The notes: generated by a model not told the origin, from the letters alone. 64,000 nucleotides of DNA from Hemileia vastatrix (GCA_030280995.1 JASXTE010000002.1:14088683-14152682); one strand, 5' to 3'; shown: positions 1 to 11,060, counted from the stretch's first letter. Numbers and translations: made by a program.

Positions 1-541
1 TTTTAAACAAATCATTGAGTTCAGGATTTCACCATCCAGGAAAAGCTCAGATAGGTGCAGTTGGGTCTGGTGGTGGGCCTTCCTCAATATCAGAGATGCA
101 CCTAGTATCATGAAAAAGCACAACATAACCTGGCACATCACTGCAGAGATCTCTTGCTAACTTGTAGCGTGCACTAGAAATCTGAATTCCTAATAAATAA
201 GCTTCATAATAAAAAAAAGCAAAGTGAAATAAAAAACTTACCTTGGTCTGATAACATTTTACTTGTGCCCTTTCCCTCTTCTTCATCTTTTCTCTTTCCT
301 CCCTTTCCTCTTCTTACCCAAACAACCTTATCATCTCCTTCTCCTTATTAACTACCCATTTCCCAATAATACATTGAGTAAACTGAAGCTTTTTCTGATT
401 GATTGTATTCAAGGTGGTGAGCCACCTGGTACAGTGGTCGCATACTATGCTTTGCATGACTTGATTCCAAGTTGATTCCAAAAATGACGGCAAGTCCAAT
501 CAAAGGCAAATTTCTGAAAACCTTTTTGTTGAAATTCATGC
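1..541 (-). pseudogene. Distal part of an unrecognised CACTA-associated gene
   Basis: Read on the minus strand, this is the stretch that follows position 13468 once the Ty3-A insertion is taken out. Open segments lie at about 541-400 (aromatic-rich peptide containing FDWTCRHFWNQLGIKSCK) and at 286-47 (ends in IEEGPPPDPTAPI before a stop). They are in different frames and separated by AT-rich sequence, so the gene has introns or is frameshifted. I do not recognise the protein. Its orientation and its place just downstream of the Tnp2 transposase suggest the second gene of the same transposon, but continuity across the insertion is inferred, not proven. Confidence 0.35.
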
Positions 542-1633
542 TGTGGTCTTCCAACATTGGCAGGGGCCTTTGTTGTGTGTTTTGGCACTGTTTGTGCATG
601 TCTTAATTGACATCTGTTGAAGAATTGGGTATTTTTCTGGTTTTATTCTGTGGATATTGGGACTGCGGGTATGTGGGTACTATCATTGGATAGCCCCATG
701 CTTTCTATATATTTCATGTTTTGTTAATATTTTTCATATTCTAAGTTTTAAGGGGTCAATTCCTCATTCTTCAGTTACAAAAGATAGCTGTTTAATTTTG
801 TTTTTTGTGTTTTATGGGCTAACCTTAAGTCTTAAGGTTAAGTACTTAGTACCATTGGATAGGGCTAATTTAGCTCTATATTTTATGTCTCAATGTTGTT
901 ATAGTGAAATTCCGTGTTTTAAAGGTTTTAGTAGTTGTAGCTAATTTTTCTAAGTAGATTAGGTGTTTTTATTGGTTTTCTGGCTTCAGGGAGGCCAGGC
1001 CGCTTCAGGCGGCACCTCCGACATCAGGTGACCTGCCCGCCTCTGTTTTAGAAGGTTGGGGAGCGCTTCTGGAGGGTTTTTATTCAATTTGGCTGGTACA
1101 GGTGCCAAATTTGTTGGTGTGCATAGGCTCTTAGATAGTTGTCTGTGTGTACATAGTGAATAAGACAGTTTGGGGAAACTTTAATTATCATACAACCATC
1201 TGGAGGTGATATCCTTGTTCCTCACTCAGTTTTCACTGTTTTTTGGCCACAATTGGCTGTGTTTGTTGCAAGTTTAGTTCTTCATTTAACTCAACTTTAG
1301 CAACAGGTTCTCTGGTATAGTCTTGCAAGCTATATAAAGTATTATTTCTGTCTCTGGTGTGGATTTGAAGCCTACATAAAGTATCATTGCTTTCTCTGGT
1401 GTGGACATTGGTCTACATTTCAGTTCTTTGGTCTGGTAGTCTGTCTGGGGACTACTTTCTTGGCTCATCAAGCAGTCAAGTGTGTTGAAAAAGGGGCTTT
1501 AGCAAACAGGAACCAACTTACTTTAGCAAGTAAATCTCACCCTATTTTTCTAAAGGGACAGGGAATTTACTCTCTGGTTTTTCTCCATCTCCCTTGGACA
1601 AGGCCTATAGCAAGTACTATAAGATTGTCTACA
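542..1633 (+). repeat. Ty3-A 5' LTR
   Basis: Starts TGTGGTCTTCC and ends GATTGTCTACA. The same about 1.09-kb sequence recurs at 12377-13467 with scattered differences. A GC-rich patch at about 985-1075 stands out from the AT-rich surroundings and contains a short hairpin (GCCGC, loop TTCAG, GCGGC). A related LTR lies reversed at 31029-32117. Confidence 0.93.
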
Positions 1634-1637
1634 GTTA

Positions 1638-1655
1638 TGGTGCCCAACGTGGGGT
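1638..1655 (+). other. Ty3-A primer binding site
   Basis: TGGTGCCCAACGTGGGGT begins 4 bases after the LTR end. It begins TGG, as expected opposite a tRNA 3' CCA end, and closely resembles the retroviral tRNA-Lys1,2 site, with C to T differences. Position and form make this the minus-strand primer site. The lysine assignment is by similarity. Confidence 0.75.
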
Positions 1656-1724
1656 AGAACTTGCTAGTTCTTTGGAATCTCTGTTTTCTTTGGTTGGCTC
1701 TTTTTGGTGTTCTGGTCTGGAGGA

Positions 1725-2986
1725 ATGGCTTCTGGTTCCTCTTTTCCTGTGGTGACTGTCAGTGGGGGAGATGGTCCTCCTGCTGCGATGGTCAAGGAGT
1801 GTGTAAGGATAAAAACTTGGGATGGTACCAAGTTTAATGGGGAGGATGTCAAGTGATTTCTAGAGAAGTGTGAAACTGCTGCTGGAGTGGATGGTGCTTC
1901 TTACTTGGACATGGTGAAGCAGATTATCTTCTTCATTGGTGATAGGTCAGTGGAGAAGGAGATTGTGGCCATGTCTGGCTACAAGAAGAGGGATTGGAAA
2001 TTGTTGTGTAGGGAAATGGTGGATAGATGGGGTTTCAGGTTCACTATGGTGGATCTGAACAAGGTTGTCAGTGAATGGCAATATTATGGTGGTGTTGGTA
2101 ACTTACATAGTTACAGAAAGTTTCTGCTACAGATTGATCCTGTGGTGGAATATTTGGTGGAAGTGGAGGAGCTGGCACATGAAAATTCTGCCAAGGATGT
2201 TTTTTAGTCTGCCCTGGCTAGAGATGTCAGGATGGATGTGTTGAAGGAGCTGTCAAAGAAGGACTTGATGAAGACTCTTTCTAATGGGGACCAGAAGTTG
2301 CCTGCCTTGGATAGGTGAAGGAGGCTTTGGAGGCCCATTTGAAGTTGTTGGCTGTGGACACCTATCAAGAGGGGTGTGCCAAGTATGTCAGCAAAGTCAG
2401 TGAGGCTTTGGCTGAAGAGGAGAGTAGGGTAAAGAAGGAAGAGAAGAATATGTTGGAGGTTCTAAAAAAGGAGAGGGACCCAGTGGTGGAGCAGTTGGCT
2501 GATCTCACAAAGCAGCTGCATATTTTTGTTCAGGAGGCTAAGAAGGTCAATAAGGCACCTTCTCAGCCTAGAGATTTTGATAGGAGGGCTGGTAGGAGTG
2601 ATTCTTGGGTCTGATCTTATTGCAGCAGGAGGGGGAACAGGTCCAATGATTGTTGGGCATTGAACAGGGATGTGTCTGAAGGAAAGGTGAAATTTGATGG
2701 TAGGGTTTTTAAGTTCCCTGACGGTTCATTTTTAAAGCCCAGTGAGGGGAAGGCTCCTGTTGATTTGGTCAGGAGAAGGGGTGGTCTCAATCAAAGGAGG
2801 CCAAGGTTTGAGGAGATTCCTGATCAGGGGAAATCTTTTGATAAGGGAGATGAAGATGCCAAGGGAAAGGGGAAGGAGGTCAATAGGGTCTCTTTTTCTA
2901 CTTCCTTTGGCGGTTTGGAGTTGTATTCCTGTGGTGGACAGTCAAGTGGGGAATGCTTGGCTGGTGTTTATGATGTGGAAGCGTGA
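1725..2986 (+). pseudogene. gag: Ty3-A gag
   Basis: Capsid-type gag of the element. The ATG at 1725 is the first in frame after the primer site (MASGSSFPVVTVSGG). The reading is helix-rich through about 2290 (segments around KRDWKLLCREMVDRWG and NLHSYRKFL). A one-base loss near 2310 shifts it into a lysine/glutamate-rich coiled-coil-like stretch (2315-2614). A CCHC-type knuckle follows at about 2612-2650 but is damaged: the first Cys is a stop and the His is Asn. In-frame TGA at about 1855 and TAG at about 2206 stand where Trp is likely. The reversed copy Ty3-B has the same protein with different lesions, which supports the reading. Confidence 0.8.
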
Positions 2987-3054
2987 AAGGTGGGGAGGCC
3001 TAAGAGCAGTTCTCAGGCCAAACCAAAGCCAAAGGTTTCTAAGGAGGATCCTAA

Positions 3055-3973
3055 GATAAGTGCAGCTAGGAAGAGGTACAGAAAAGAGGAGCTGTACAAG
3101 ATGCAGTAGGGTAAGGCTGACATGGGCCCCCCTAGTCTTGGTGCATTGGACATGAATGGTGAGCCAATACCAACGGAGGTTGATTCTGACTCTGAGGAGG
3201 ATGTCCCTTTGGCTTCCTTTTCAAAGCCTTCTGGAGTTAGAGTTTCTGGTGAGGGATCTGGTGTGGCTCCTGTTAATGGTAAATCTGTTGGTGGTGCTGG
3301 TCCTCAAGAAGCTTCTAGGACCAAGGTAGTGAAGCAAAGAGCTCACTTTGAGAGGCCAGTAGTTTCTGGTCAAGTTAATGTTATGGACTCTGTCCTGGAA
3401 AGTATGAATCAGGGTCAGGTTTCTCTTTCTTATGGGGAATTGTATGCTATTAGTCCAGGGTTGGCTGATAGACAGAAAAAGTTGTTGACCAGGAGAAGAG
3501 TTTCTTCTGGGGAGGTGGAATACATCTGTGATTCTGCGGAAAAGTTTGGTGAGGGGTTGAAAACTCATTTTTCCGCTCCTCTGGGTTATGTCAATGCCAC
3601 TCTGAATGGCAGGGAGGCAAGGGAATTGGTGGATTCAGGTTCTCAGATAAACCTGATTTCTTTGTTTGAGGCAACTCATTTGAGCCTCCCCATTAAAACT
3701 GGTATTGGTGGGAATTTGATAGGGATCGGTGGCCATGTCACTGAATTGGTTGGAACTTCTGAGTTTGTGAAGTTAGATGTTGGTGAAGCCTCAGGGAAGG
3801 TTCATTTCTATATTGCTAAGGGAACAGTTAAAGCTGTTTTGGGTGGGCCATTCTTGATGGATTTTCAGGCAAGAATTGGTTATCAATTTGATTTGGGAAT
3901 CAGTTTGGAGTTGACTGGTGAAGACAAAAGGAGACTCCACATGAGATTTTCATCCACTGGAGAGGATGGTTAG
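3055..3973 (+). pseudogene. Ty3-A aspartic protease
   Basis: Retroviral-type aspartic protease preceded by an acidic linker (DSDSEEDVPLA). The active-site motif ELVDSGSQINLIS is at about 3625-3665, followed by a glycine-rich flap region (GIGGNLIGIGGHV) and the C-terminal motif VLGGPFLMDF. One in-frame TAG near 3108 precedes the long open stretch 3122-3973. The Ty3-B equivalent (29640-28594) is open throughout and starts with Met. The protein would process Gag-Pol in the element's particles. Confidence 0.85.
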
Positions 3974-4335
3974 GAGACCAGGCCTGGCTTATCTTCAATG
4001 TGCCAGTCCATAGATTGTTTCAGGAGAAGGAAAGAAGTGGATGCCCCCTCTGGTTTTTCAGAGTGTGGCTTGGGCTCTAGTCAGGGTCTGTCTTTTTTAG
4101 AATGAGTAGGGCTGATCACCCTAGTGCTACAACCTCTCCCCAAGATGAGGAAATCCCAGGTTGTAGTAGGTCAGCTCCCTTGGAGATATACCAAGTGGAT
4201 TTTCAACTTTCTCTTTTTAATTTTTCTCTTCTCTGCAAGTATTAATCAAGTTTTTTATCAAGTCTCTGTTCTCTTTCACAATTCTCAATTATTTTTAATT
4301 CAAGCTCAAGGAAGAAGATTGGTTATATTTCTTTA
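3974..4335 (+). other. Spacer between protease and RT linker in Ty3-A
   Basis: About 360 bases with no convincing coding. From about 4180 it becomes AT-rich and pyrimidine-rich. The same spacer is present in Ty3-B (about 28390-28590, reversed), so it is an old part of the family, not an insertion. It could hold a frameshift or splice signal joining protease to RT, but no signal is clear. Confidence 0.5.
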
Positions 4336-6753
4336 TTGAAAGATATGCGGAAAAGTTTTGGGGAGGTGAGATTGGGGTCTAAAATTAGGTCCTCCCAATT
4401 TTGCACCACTAGGGTTTCTTCTAAACCTTTCAAAAACATTACCTGGGCCACACCTGTGAGCATTGGGGAGACCCCTAGTAATTTTTGTAGGTCAGAAGAA
4501 AACTCAAGAAAAGAAGATAAAAATTTCAAGATAATTCAAGAAAATCAAGAAAAAAATCTGAAGATAATGAAGAAAGAAGATTCAAAATATTTTTGTGAAG
4601 ATTGTCAAGATCAATTTTTGAGCCTCCAGCATGAGGTTAAACTGCAGAAAATTATGAAGAAAGAAGATCATCAAGATCAATTTTTGGGCCTCCAGCATGA
4701 AGATAAACTGCGCAATTTTAAAAGAGTTGATTCTGAATATGAATCAAGATTTGAAGATTTGGAAGACAGAAGTGAAGATGAAGATTTGGAATTGCCGAAA
4801 AGTTTTGGAGTGGTGAGATTGGGGTCTAAAATTAAGTCCTCCCAATTGTGCACCGCTAGGTTTTCTTCTACACCTTTCAAAAACACTACCTTGGCCACAC
4901 ACGTGAGCGATGGGGAAACCCTTGGTTTTTGTTCCAGGTCTGGTAGTAAAGATTTCCTGAAGATCCCTCAAGTAGAAGGTGGAGCGGCAAAGTATAAGAA
5001 GTTAGCGCAGAAGATTAGGCCTGTCAATGAGCCTATGCCTGTGGGTTTGAATCTGCCCGTGACGAGACCTCCTTTGTCAAGAGATCTGTACTGTACTCAT
5101 TTGGTGAAGAATCCTCCAGAATTTGTAGAGACGGCTAGGGTGACTATGGAAAGGTTGAAAGTTTTTAATTTTGGTCCTGATGGGTGGTTGTCTGTAGAAG
5201 AAAAGAAGTTGTTGTTGCACGTTGTTGTGCTAAGGGAAAAAGCTGTGGCTTTTGTTGAGGAGGAAAGGGGTGTGTTGAAGCACTCTTATGGGGAACCTTA
5301 CATGATTCCTGTGGTTTGTCATGAACTTTGACAAATAAAACCTGTTATTATTTCATCCGCTATCAGAGAGGATTTTATGGAGATTGTTAGAAAAAGAGTC
5401 AGGACTGGGTTATACAAACAATCGACATCCAGTTAATCAAGTCCGGTTTTCTGTGTAAAGAAGCAGAATGAAAAGTTGAGGGTGGTTCATGATATTAGAG
5501 CCTTGAATAGAGTCACTATTAAGGATGCTGGTATGCCACCAAGTGCAGAGGATTTTGTTGAAGCTTTTTCTGGAAGGGTGTGTTATGGTTTGGGTGATAT
5601 TATGGGTGGTTATGATGAGAGGGAACCTCATACGGATTCAAGGCCTCCCACAACTTTTGAGACTCCTTTAAGAAGATTTTAGCTCACTAGGTTGCCTCAA
5701 GGAGCAACTAATTTAGTGGCAGTATATCAAGCACGAATGGCTTGGATTTTGCAGGATGAGGCTCCTACTCATGCTTGTATTTTTATTGATGATGGTGGAA
5801 TTAAAGGACCAACCACTGATTATGGTAATGAGGTGTTAACTGAGAACCCTGGAATAAGGAGGTTTTTTTGGAAATATGCAATAACTCTATAGAGAGTGTT
5901 TTTTAGGATTGAAGAGGCTGGTTTAACTATTTCGGGGTCGAAATTCTGTTGTTGTGTTCCTGCTTTGGAAATTTTGGGTCAGGTGGTATGTAAAGAGGGA
6001 AGGATTATGGAGAAGAAAAAGATTAATAAAATTCAGTGATGGCCAAGGCCTAAAAATGCTACTGAAGTCAGGGGATTTTTGGGTGTGTGTGTATATGTCA
6101 GGATTTTTATTAAGGATTTTTCTTTGTTGGCTTCACCTTTAAGGAGGTTGACCAGCAAAGATGCAGATTGGGAATGGAATTAAGATTGTGAAGAGGCTTT
6201 TCAGAAGTTGAAAAAGGTTGTTGGGGAAGATATTGTTCTTCAAAAGTTGGATTATGGTGTTGGTGCTAGAAAAATTTATCTGGCAGTGGACTCAAGCTAT
6301 ATTGTTGCTGGTGCTGTTTTGTCTCAAGAGGATAAAACTGGGAGGGTCAGGCCAGTATGATATGAGTCTGTGGTGTTAAATGAGGTGGAATGTAGGTATT
6401 CTCAACCTATGTTGGAATTGTGTGGCGTAGCAAAAATTTTAAAGAAGCTACAGGCCGTTTTGTGGGGGCAGAATTTTGAGCTGCAGGTGGATGCAAAATC
6501 TTTGGTTCAGATGGTCAATACACCTAGTCTTCAAAATGCTCCAATGACTAGGTGGGTGGAATTTATTCAACATTTTTCTTTTGACCTGGTACACAAACCA
6601 GGCAAAACTTTTACAATGCCTGATGGATTATCAAGGAGGCCACCTACAGATGAAGATTCTGAGGCTGAAGAGTTGATGAAGATGTTCCAGTGGTTAGGGC
6701 CAGCACAAAGGGTGCTGAAGATTTTTCTGACCTCCCCCAAGAGGCTAAACTGA
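4336..6753 (+). pseudogene. pol: Ty3-A reverse transcriptase and RNase H
   Basis: The first about 220 codons are a charged linker with internal duplications (see findings). RT motifs follow: KLRVVHDIRALNRVTIKDAG (about 5474), LGDIMGGYD (about 5600), LTRLPQGA (about 5685) and the catalytic CIFIDDGG (about 5785), an FIDD variant of the usual YxDD box. RNase H spans about 6220-6640 (LAVDSSYIVAGAVLSQ, then VDAKSLVQMVN) and ends in HKPGKTFTMPDGLSR. At least six in-frame stops and several frameshifts interrupt it. Several stops fit TGG to TGA or CGA to TGA changes. Confidence 0.88.
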
Positions 6754-8286
6754 CTGGATCTGATCTTGATTCTGGTGATCAGGATGGTTTCTTGATGAAG
6801 ATGGAGTTGTTGTTTGGGACAGCTCAAATTTGGAAAAGGGTGTTTTTGTTAGTGAACTGGACTCTCACAAAATTCAGTGGAGAGAGAAGGATGTGTCAAA
6901 ATTTAAGGATTGGTGTCCTGGCTGGGCTGGTCAATTGGCTCATGTTCACGCTGGTGATTTTAATGACAGAGTTTTACCCTTGGATGTTGTTTTGTTGGAT
7001 TTTGAAGATGAGACCTGGGGTCATTCTGGGTTTTATTTTGTTATGGTAGAATATCTGTTGACCTTGGAGAGGCCAGATAGTTGTGATGATGATACTTGGT
7101 TGGCAAACAAGAAGAAGAGTCCTGGATTTTATGTGTCAGGAAGGAGGCTGATGAGGAGGAGACATCCTAATCCTCAAGTTGTGGTGACTCAGAATAAGGG
7201 TCAAGAAGTTGTGTTGAAGTCTTTGCATGAAGACCTTGGTCATAGAGGCTATGGGGAAACCTATAGAAGAGTAGCTGACAGATTTTGGTGGCCAGGTATG
7301 AAGTTGGCTGTGCAGGGTTGGGTTCAATCTTGTAAAGAATGTCAATGAAGAAGTCACTTGAAACCTAAAGAGATCGACCGTGCTACTGGTGAAACAATTG
7401 TTTTTCGAAGAGTCAGTCTGGATGCTGTCCATATTAAAGAGGGCAGGTATAAATACTTAATTGTTGCCAGGGATGATTTGTCTGGTCGGGTTGAGGCAGT
7501 GCCTCTGGTTAAATTGACTGCCAAGAATGTGGCAGAGTTTTTGAAGAAGGAGTGGATTTATAGGTATGGGTTAATGAAGTTGGTGACTGTTGATGGCAGG
7601 CCAGAGTTTGGTGCCGAATTTAAAGAAGCTGTGGCTACTGTTGGTTCTAAAGTTAGAGTGGCTAAACCTTATTATCCTGAAGCTGAAGGCATGGTTGAAA
7701 GAGGCCATCAAGTTATCAATAATGCTTTGGTAAAGATGTGTGGGGATAGAGTGAAACGTGAAGGCATTATTTACCCTTGGTGTTATTTGCTGATAGGGTC
7801 ACTGTGAAGAGGAAAACTGGCTACTATCCTTATGAGTTAATTTTTGGTCAGAAAGCTGTTCTACCAGTGGATTTGTAAGCTGTCTCTTATCTTGGAATTG
7901 ATTGGGATGAGGTGCACTCAACAGAAGAATTTCTCTGTTCCAGGATGCAACAGTTGGAATGTAGAGAGGAATGTCAAGAGAAGGCATACTCTAGAATGAT
8001 GAAGATTAGGAACAAATCAGTCAGATACTGGGACAAGAAGTTGGCTCATAGACTCAAGAATCCCTTGAAACTTGGTTGTTTGGTTTTGGTGTATAATAGA
8101 GTTTTGGAGAGTCAGTGGGGAAAAATGTTTGCCAACAGATGGAACGGACCTTACAGAGTCAGATCTCAGGCGTCTGGAGGTTCTTATGATTTGGAAGAGT
8201 TGGATGGTGCAGTCTTGAAAAAGAGAGTGGCTGCAGACCAGGTGAAGAGGTTCTATCCCAGACGCACTAGACATGAAGAAGATTGA
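6754..8286 (+). pseudogene. Ty3-A integrase
   Basis: Inserts element cDNA into the genome. The HHCC zinc domain is visible (SLHEDLGHRGYGETYRR, then CKECQ, about 7215-7347). The core has D (VSLDAVHI, about 7412), D (VTVDGRPEFG, about 7590) and E (EGMVERGHQ, about 7690). The C-terminus has the GPY-type module (NRWNGPYRV, about 8130-8160) and ends at a TGA at 8284-8286. A TGA at about 7346 replaces a likely Arg codon, and a frameshift near 7790-7800 separates core from tail. No chromodomain, unlike Ty3-E. Confidence 0.88.
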
Positions 8287-8424
8287 CTCCCCAATGAGGA
8301 TAAACTATGGAACGTTCTTTAAGTTTTGGATTTTTTTGGTGTTGCAGAGCAACTTTTGTGTTGGAAACTTTTTTTTAGAAGGTACCCATGGGTGGGGCTT
8401 CTAGATTTGATCTTGGAAAGTGTA

Positions 8425-8466
8425 GGGGTAACTAATGGGCTGGCTACTCTGTAGAACAGTTACCCC
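8425..8466 (+). repeat. GGGGTAACT hairpin, copy 1
   Basis: GGGGTAACT (8425-8433) and AGTTACCCC (8458-8466) form a perfect 9-bp stem with a 24-nt loop beginning AATGGGCTGGC. Confidence 0.7.
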
Positions 8467-8684
8467 AGATTGTCTGTTTCCAACCTTTTCTCTTAACTTG
8501 GTTGAACCCTAGTATTGGTTTCTTTTCACAGGTTTTAGTCCTCTATGACTTTAAACTGGAATTTTCTTTGGTTTTCAAGTGCCGGACTCTTCACTCTTAT
8601 TGGTTTTGGTTTATTGTGTTGTATGTTGTGTTTTTGTTAGAAGGTACCCAGGAGGGGCTTCTAGATTTTTTTTTGGCAAGTGTG

Positions 8685-8726
8685 GGGGTAACTGATGAGC
8701 TGGCTGCTCTGGAGAACAGTTACCCC
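8685..8726 (+). repeat. GGGGTAACT hairpin, copy 2
   Basis: Same 9-bp stem (8685-8693 with 8718-8726) and a 24-nt loop, differing from copy 1 mainly within the loop. Confidence 0.7.
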
Positions 8727-8870
8727 AGAATGTCTGTCTCAAGTATTTTGTTTTTCCTTGTATAATTTTAGTTCTTTTGTTTATTATTCAGGTTTTAAGT
8801 CCACTATGACTTTAAACTGGTTTGGGACTGGCTTCTTTATCTTTGGTTTTTTTTGTTAGGTTTGGTGGCA

Positions 8871-8926
8871 GATCACTGGTGGTCTCCCATCATTTTTACT
8901 TATTGGAGAGAGCCCACCCAGTGATC
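8871..8926 (+). repeat. GATCACTGG hairpin, Ty3-A copy
   Basis: GATCACTGG-TGG-TCTCC pairs with GGAGA-GAGCCCA-CCCAGTGATC across a loop of about 16 nt. A homologous but diverged hairpin lies at 23714-23770 in family 2, with outer arms and the GAGCCCACCCAGTGATC side conserved. Confidence 0.6.
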
Positions 8927-9101
8927 ATTTCTATGGACTGGACTTTATCTTACTGGACCATCCATGGAGCTTGACTTTCTTTGATTTTTAAGTTATGATT
9001 TTGCTAGATAGTAGTTTCAGATTATTTTCTTTTTTTCTCTTTTTTTCTTTTAATTTTTATGGGGGTTGTTAAAATTATAAAATCAAAAATATAGGGTGTT
9101 A

Positions 9102-9170
9102 CCACATCAGGGTCACCTGGATGTGGGTAAGCATTGGTGGGGAAAGGCTCATAAATTGGCCGGGCAATGC
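9102..9170 (+). repeat. Two-stem element, copy 1
   Basis: First stem CCACATC (9102-9108) with GATGTGG (9120-9126). Second stem GCATTG (9131-9136) with CAATGC (9165-9170), loop 28 nt containing CTCATAAATTGGCC. See copies 2 and 3 for compensatory changes. Confidence 0.65.
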
Positions 9171-9296
9171 TATTTTATCATTTTATTTTATTTTATTTTT
9201 ATTTTCATTAATTTCATTTTTTTATTTTTTTTATGCTCATTATTACCCTTAATTTATGTTTCTTATTTCAAATCATTTAAATTATTTAAGGTGTAT

Positions 9297-9366
9297 CCAC
9301 ATCAAGGTGCACTTGGATGTGGGCAAGGTATCAGGGGATCAACTCATCAATTGGCTGGGGGATACC
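9297..9366 (+). repeat. Two-stem element, copy 2
   Basis: First stem CCACATC with GATGTGG (9316-9322). Its loop AAGGTGCACTTG makes it a near-perfect palindrome. Second stem GGTATC (9327-9332) with GATACC (9361-9366), again with a 28-nt loop containing CTCATCAATTGGC. Confidence 0.65.
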
Positions 9367-9735
9367 ATTTGTATTATTTTTTATTTTTTATTTTATTTAT
9401 CAATTTTTAATTCTAGTATGTTAGTAGACTGTAAAAAAAATAGAATTTATAGTTATTAATTGTTTTTTATTATTTATTTATTATTATGTTTTTAATCTTT
9501 TTGCAGGAGCTCATTGTCTGGATGATGAAGTTTCTGGAGGCTGGTCCGGATTATGATGTTGTTTTTGTTTTTTGTTAGGGTTGTGGGAAGCACTGTGTTC
9601 TTTGAAATGCATCCTGCTGGAGAGATTCTATGGATTATAATGGACAGGAATGGGTTTGGATGTAAGTTCAGAAGAGGAAGAAGAAGAGGCAGGAATGTAT
9701 TGTTGGAAGGTGTGCTTAATGATCTTAGACATTTT

Positions 9736-11060
9736 TCAGTGGTTGTCCAATAGTTGTTTCCTCAAGGTTTTCTCAAATTCATTTAATGGTCCATGGAGGG
9801 CAAAGGCTTTCAGCATGTTTGAACACATGATGCTGAGGTGTTGTTTCATGTCTCCATAATCCAGGTTCAAAGATGTTTCTAGAGGTTGGAAAGCTATAAT
9901 AGTAAATTCAGGAGGAGGGGTGCCAACTAGACAAGAAGAATTGGATCATTAATTATTTTTGTTGAATAAATTGGATGAATTAATGTGGTACTTACAGATT
10001 GGAAGCTCATCAAATTTTTAAGCAGCCGGAATTTGGACTTCTGAAGATTTTGGTATGATGATAGTAGGTGGATCAATCAGGGAAAGATATGGATTCTCTT
10101 GGTCTTCCTCTGAAAGGTTTTGAGAAGGTGAACTAGGAGGCTGATGTTCCTGGGGCCTAGTTGGAGCAGCAGGTCCCCTGTTGCTGTTGTTAATATTTCT
10201 GCTTGATTCAGTTGGATGGGGTGCTGTTGATGGAGTACCAGGGTTGTTATAAGATGGGGCAGGAAAGGGTGATTTGAAAGCGGATTGATCTCTTCTGAAT
10301 GGAGCTTTTGAAGGAATGGAACTGTCAGAAGAATAGTTGGCTGACAGAGGAGAGTTGTATTTTTGTTGCCTTAATTGGGGACAAAGTTGTTGCTTTGGTG
10401 CAGTGTTGGGTGTTCTGGTTTTTTCCTGGGGTCTTCTGGCAGGTCTCCTAGAATTTTGGGAAATTTGGGAGTTTTTAGACCTTGGAGATGTTGGCTGCAT
10501 TGCTCTGGGAGCAGTGGGAGGTAATTGCGTTGAGTTGTTTTTGTTGATTGGAGGAATTTGGCTGTTTTCTGGTTGTTTTTGGAGGTTTTGAGCCTGATTT
10601 TCACTGTCTGGTGAGGCGGGTGGGCCGCCTGGACGCCGTCTAGAAGCCTAGGAGCTGATTTTGAAGCTTTTGGAACTAATTTAGCAGAGATAAAATCTGT
10701 TTCTTGGGAAGTTAAAGCAGGCCTTTTTGGAAGAGTTCTGGAAACTGAGTTCCGGGATCTTCTGGATGGTGCTGAGGATAAAGATGAAGAGGCTGGACCA
10801 AGCTCTGGGGATCTGGCAGGGGATCTAGAGAGGTATTTATGAGAAGGTGAAGGAGGAGGAATAGGGTAGTTGGCATCTCTGTCACATTTCTTCTTTTTGG
10901 AGTAGCAAGAATCACAGGCCCTGTTGTAGAATTTGGCTTCAGGAGTTGGAAGAGTGAATGTGAAAGGTCTGCACATGTGGATGCACTGTTTGCAGGCATA
11001 GTCCTTGAGAGCAGTGAAGCAAGGAAGAGTAGAGGGTTCAACATCAGGGGATCCAGCCAT
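9736..11060 (-). pseudogene. aORF-a: antisense cysteine-cluster gene of Ty3-A
   Basis: A gene on the strand opposite to the element, starting at the ATG at 11058-11060. The N-terminus has Cys at residues 14, 23, 26, 30, 49, 52 and 59. The second group, ACDSCYSKKKKCD, resembles half of a fungal Zn2Cys6 cluster with its basic loop. A long Ser/Pro/Lys-rich region follows, with one frameshift near 10640 and a stop at about 10019. A good intron (GTAAGT donor at 9995, TAG acceptor at 9927, 69 nt) joins a second exon (9926-9736) predicted to be helical. Similar codons continue past the TGA at 9736 to about 9510. A nucleic-acid-binding role is suggested by the cysteine/lysine cluster only. Related to aORF-b. 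Confidence 0.65.

Larger units (their letters stand above)
8287..9500 (+). other. Ty3-A post-pol noncoding region, proximal part
   Basis: No sense-strand gene. A unit of about 270 bp is imperfectly duplicated (about 8370-8560 and 8640-8830), each containing GGTACCC..GGGGCTTCTAGAT, a GGGGTAACT hairpin and a copy of the short GACTTTAAACTGG motif. Downstream are the GATCACTGG hairpin and two copies of a two-stem element (separate entries), set in T-rich and A-rich DNA. Confidence 0.7.

Noticed and set aside
657..944. 95-codon open frame in the Ty3-A LTR, repeated at 12492-12779
   Set aside because: It has no ATG start, its conservation is explained by LTR duplication, and the Ty3-B LTR does not keep it.
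6567..6827. Reverse-strand frame across the Ty3-A RNase H region
   Set aside because: Shadow of the clearly homologous RNase H coding on the + strand.
9553..9859. Plus-strand open frames in the Ty3-A post-pol region
   Set aside because: They are shadows of the second exon of the antisense gene aORF-a, which has splice sites and better codon structure.
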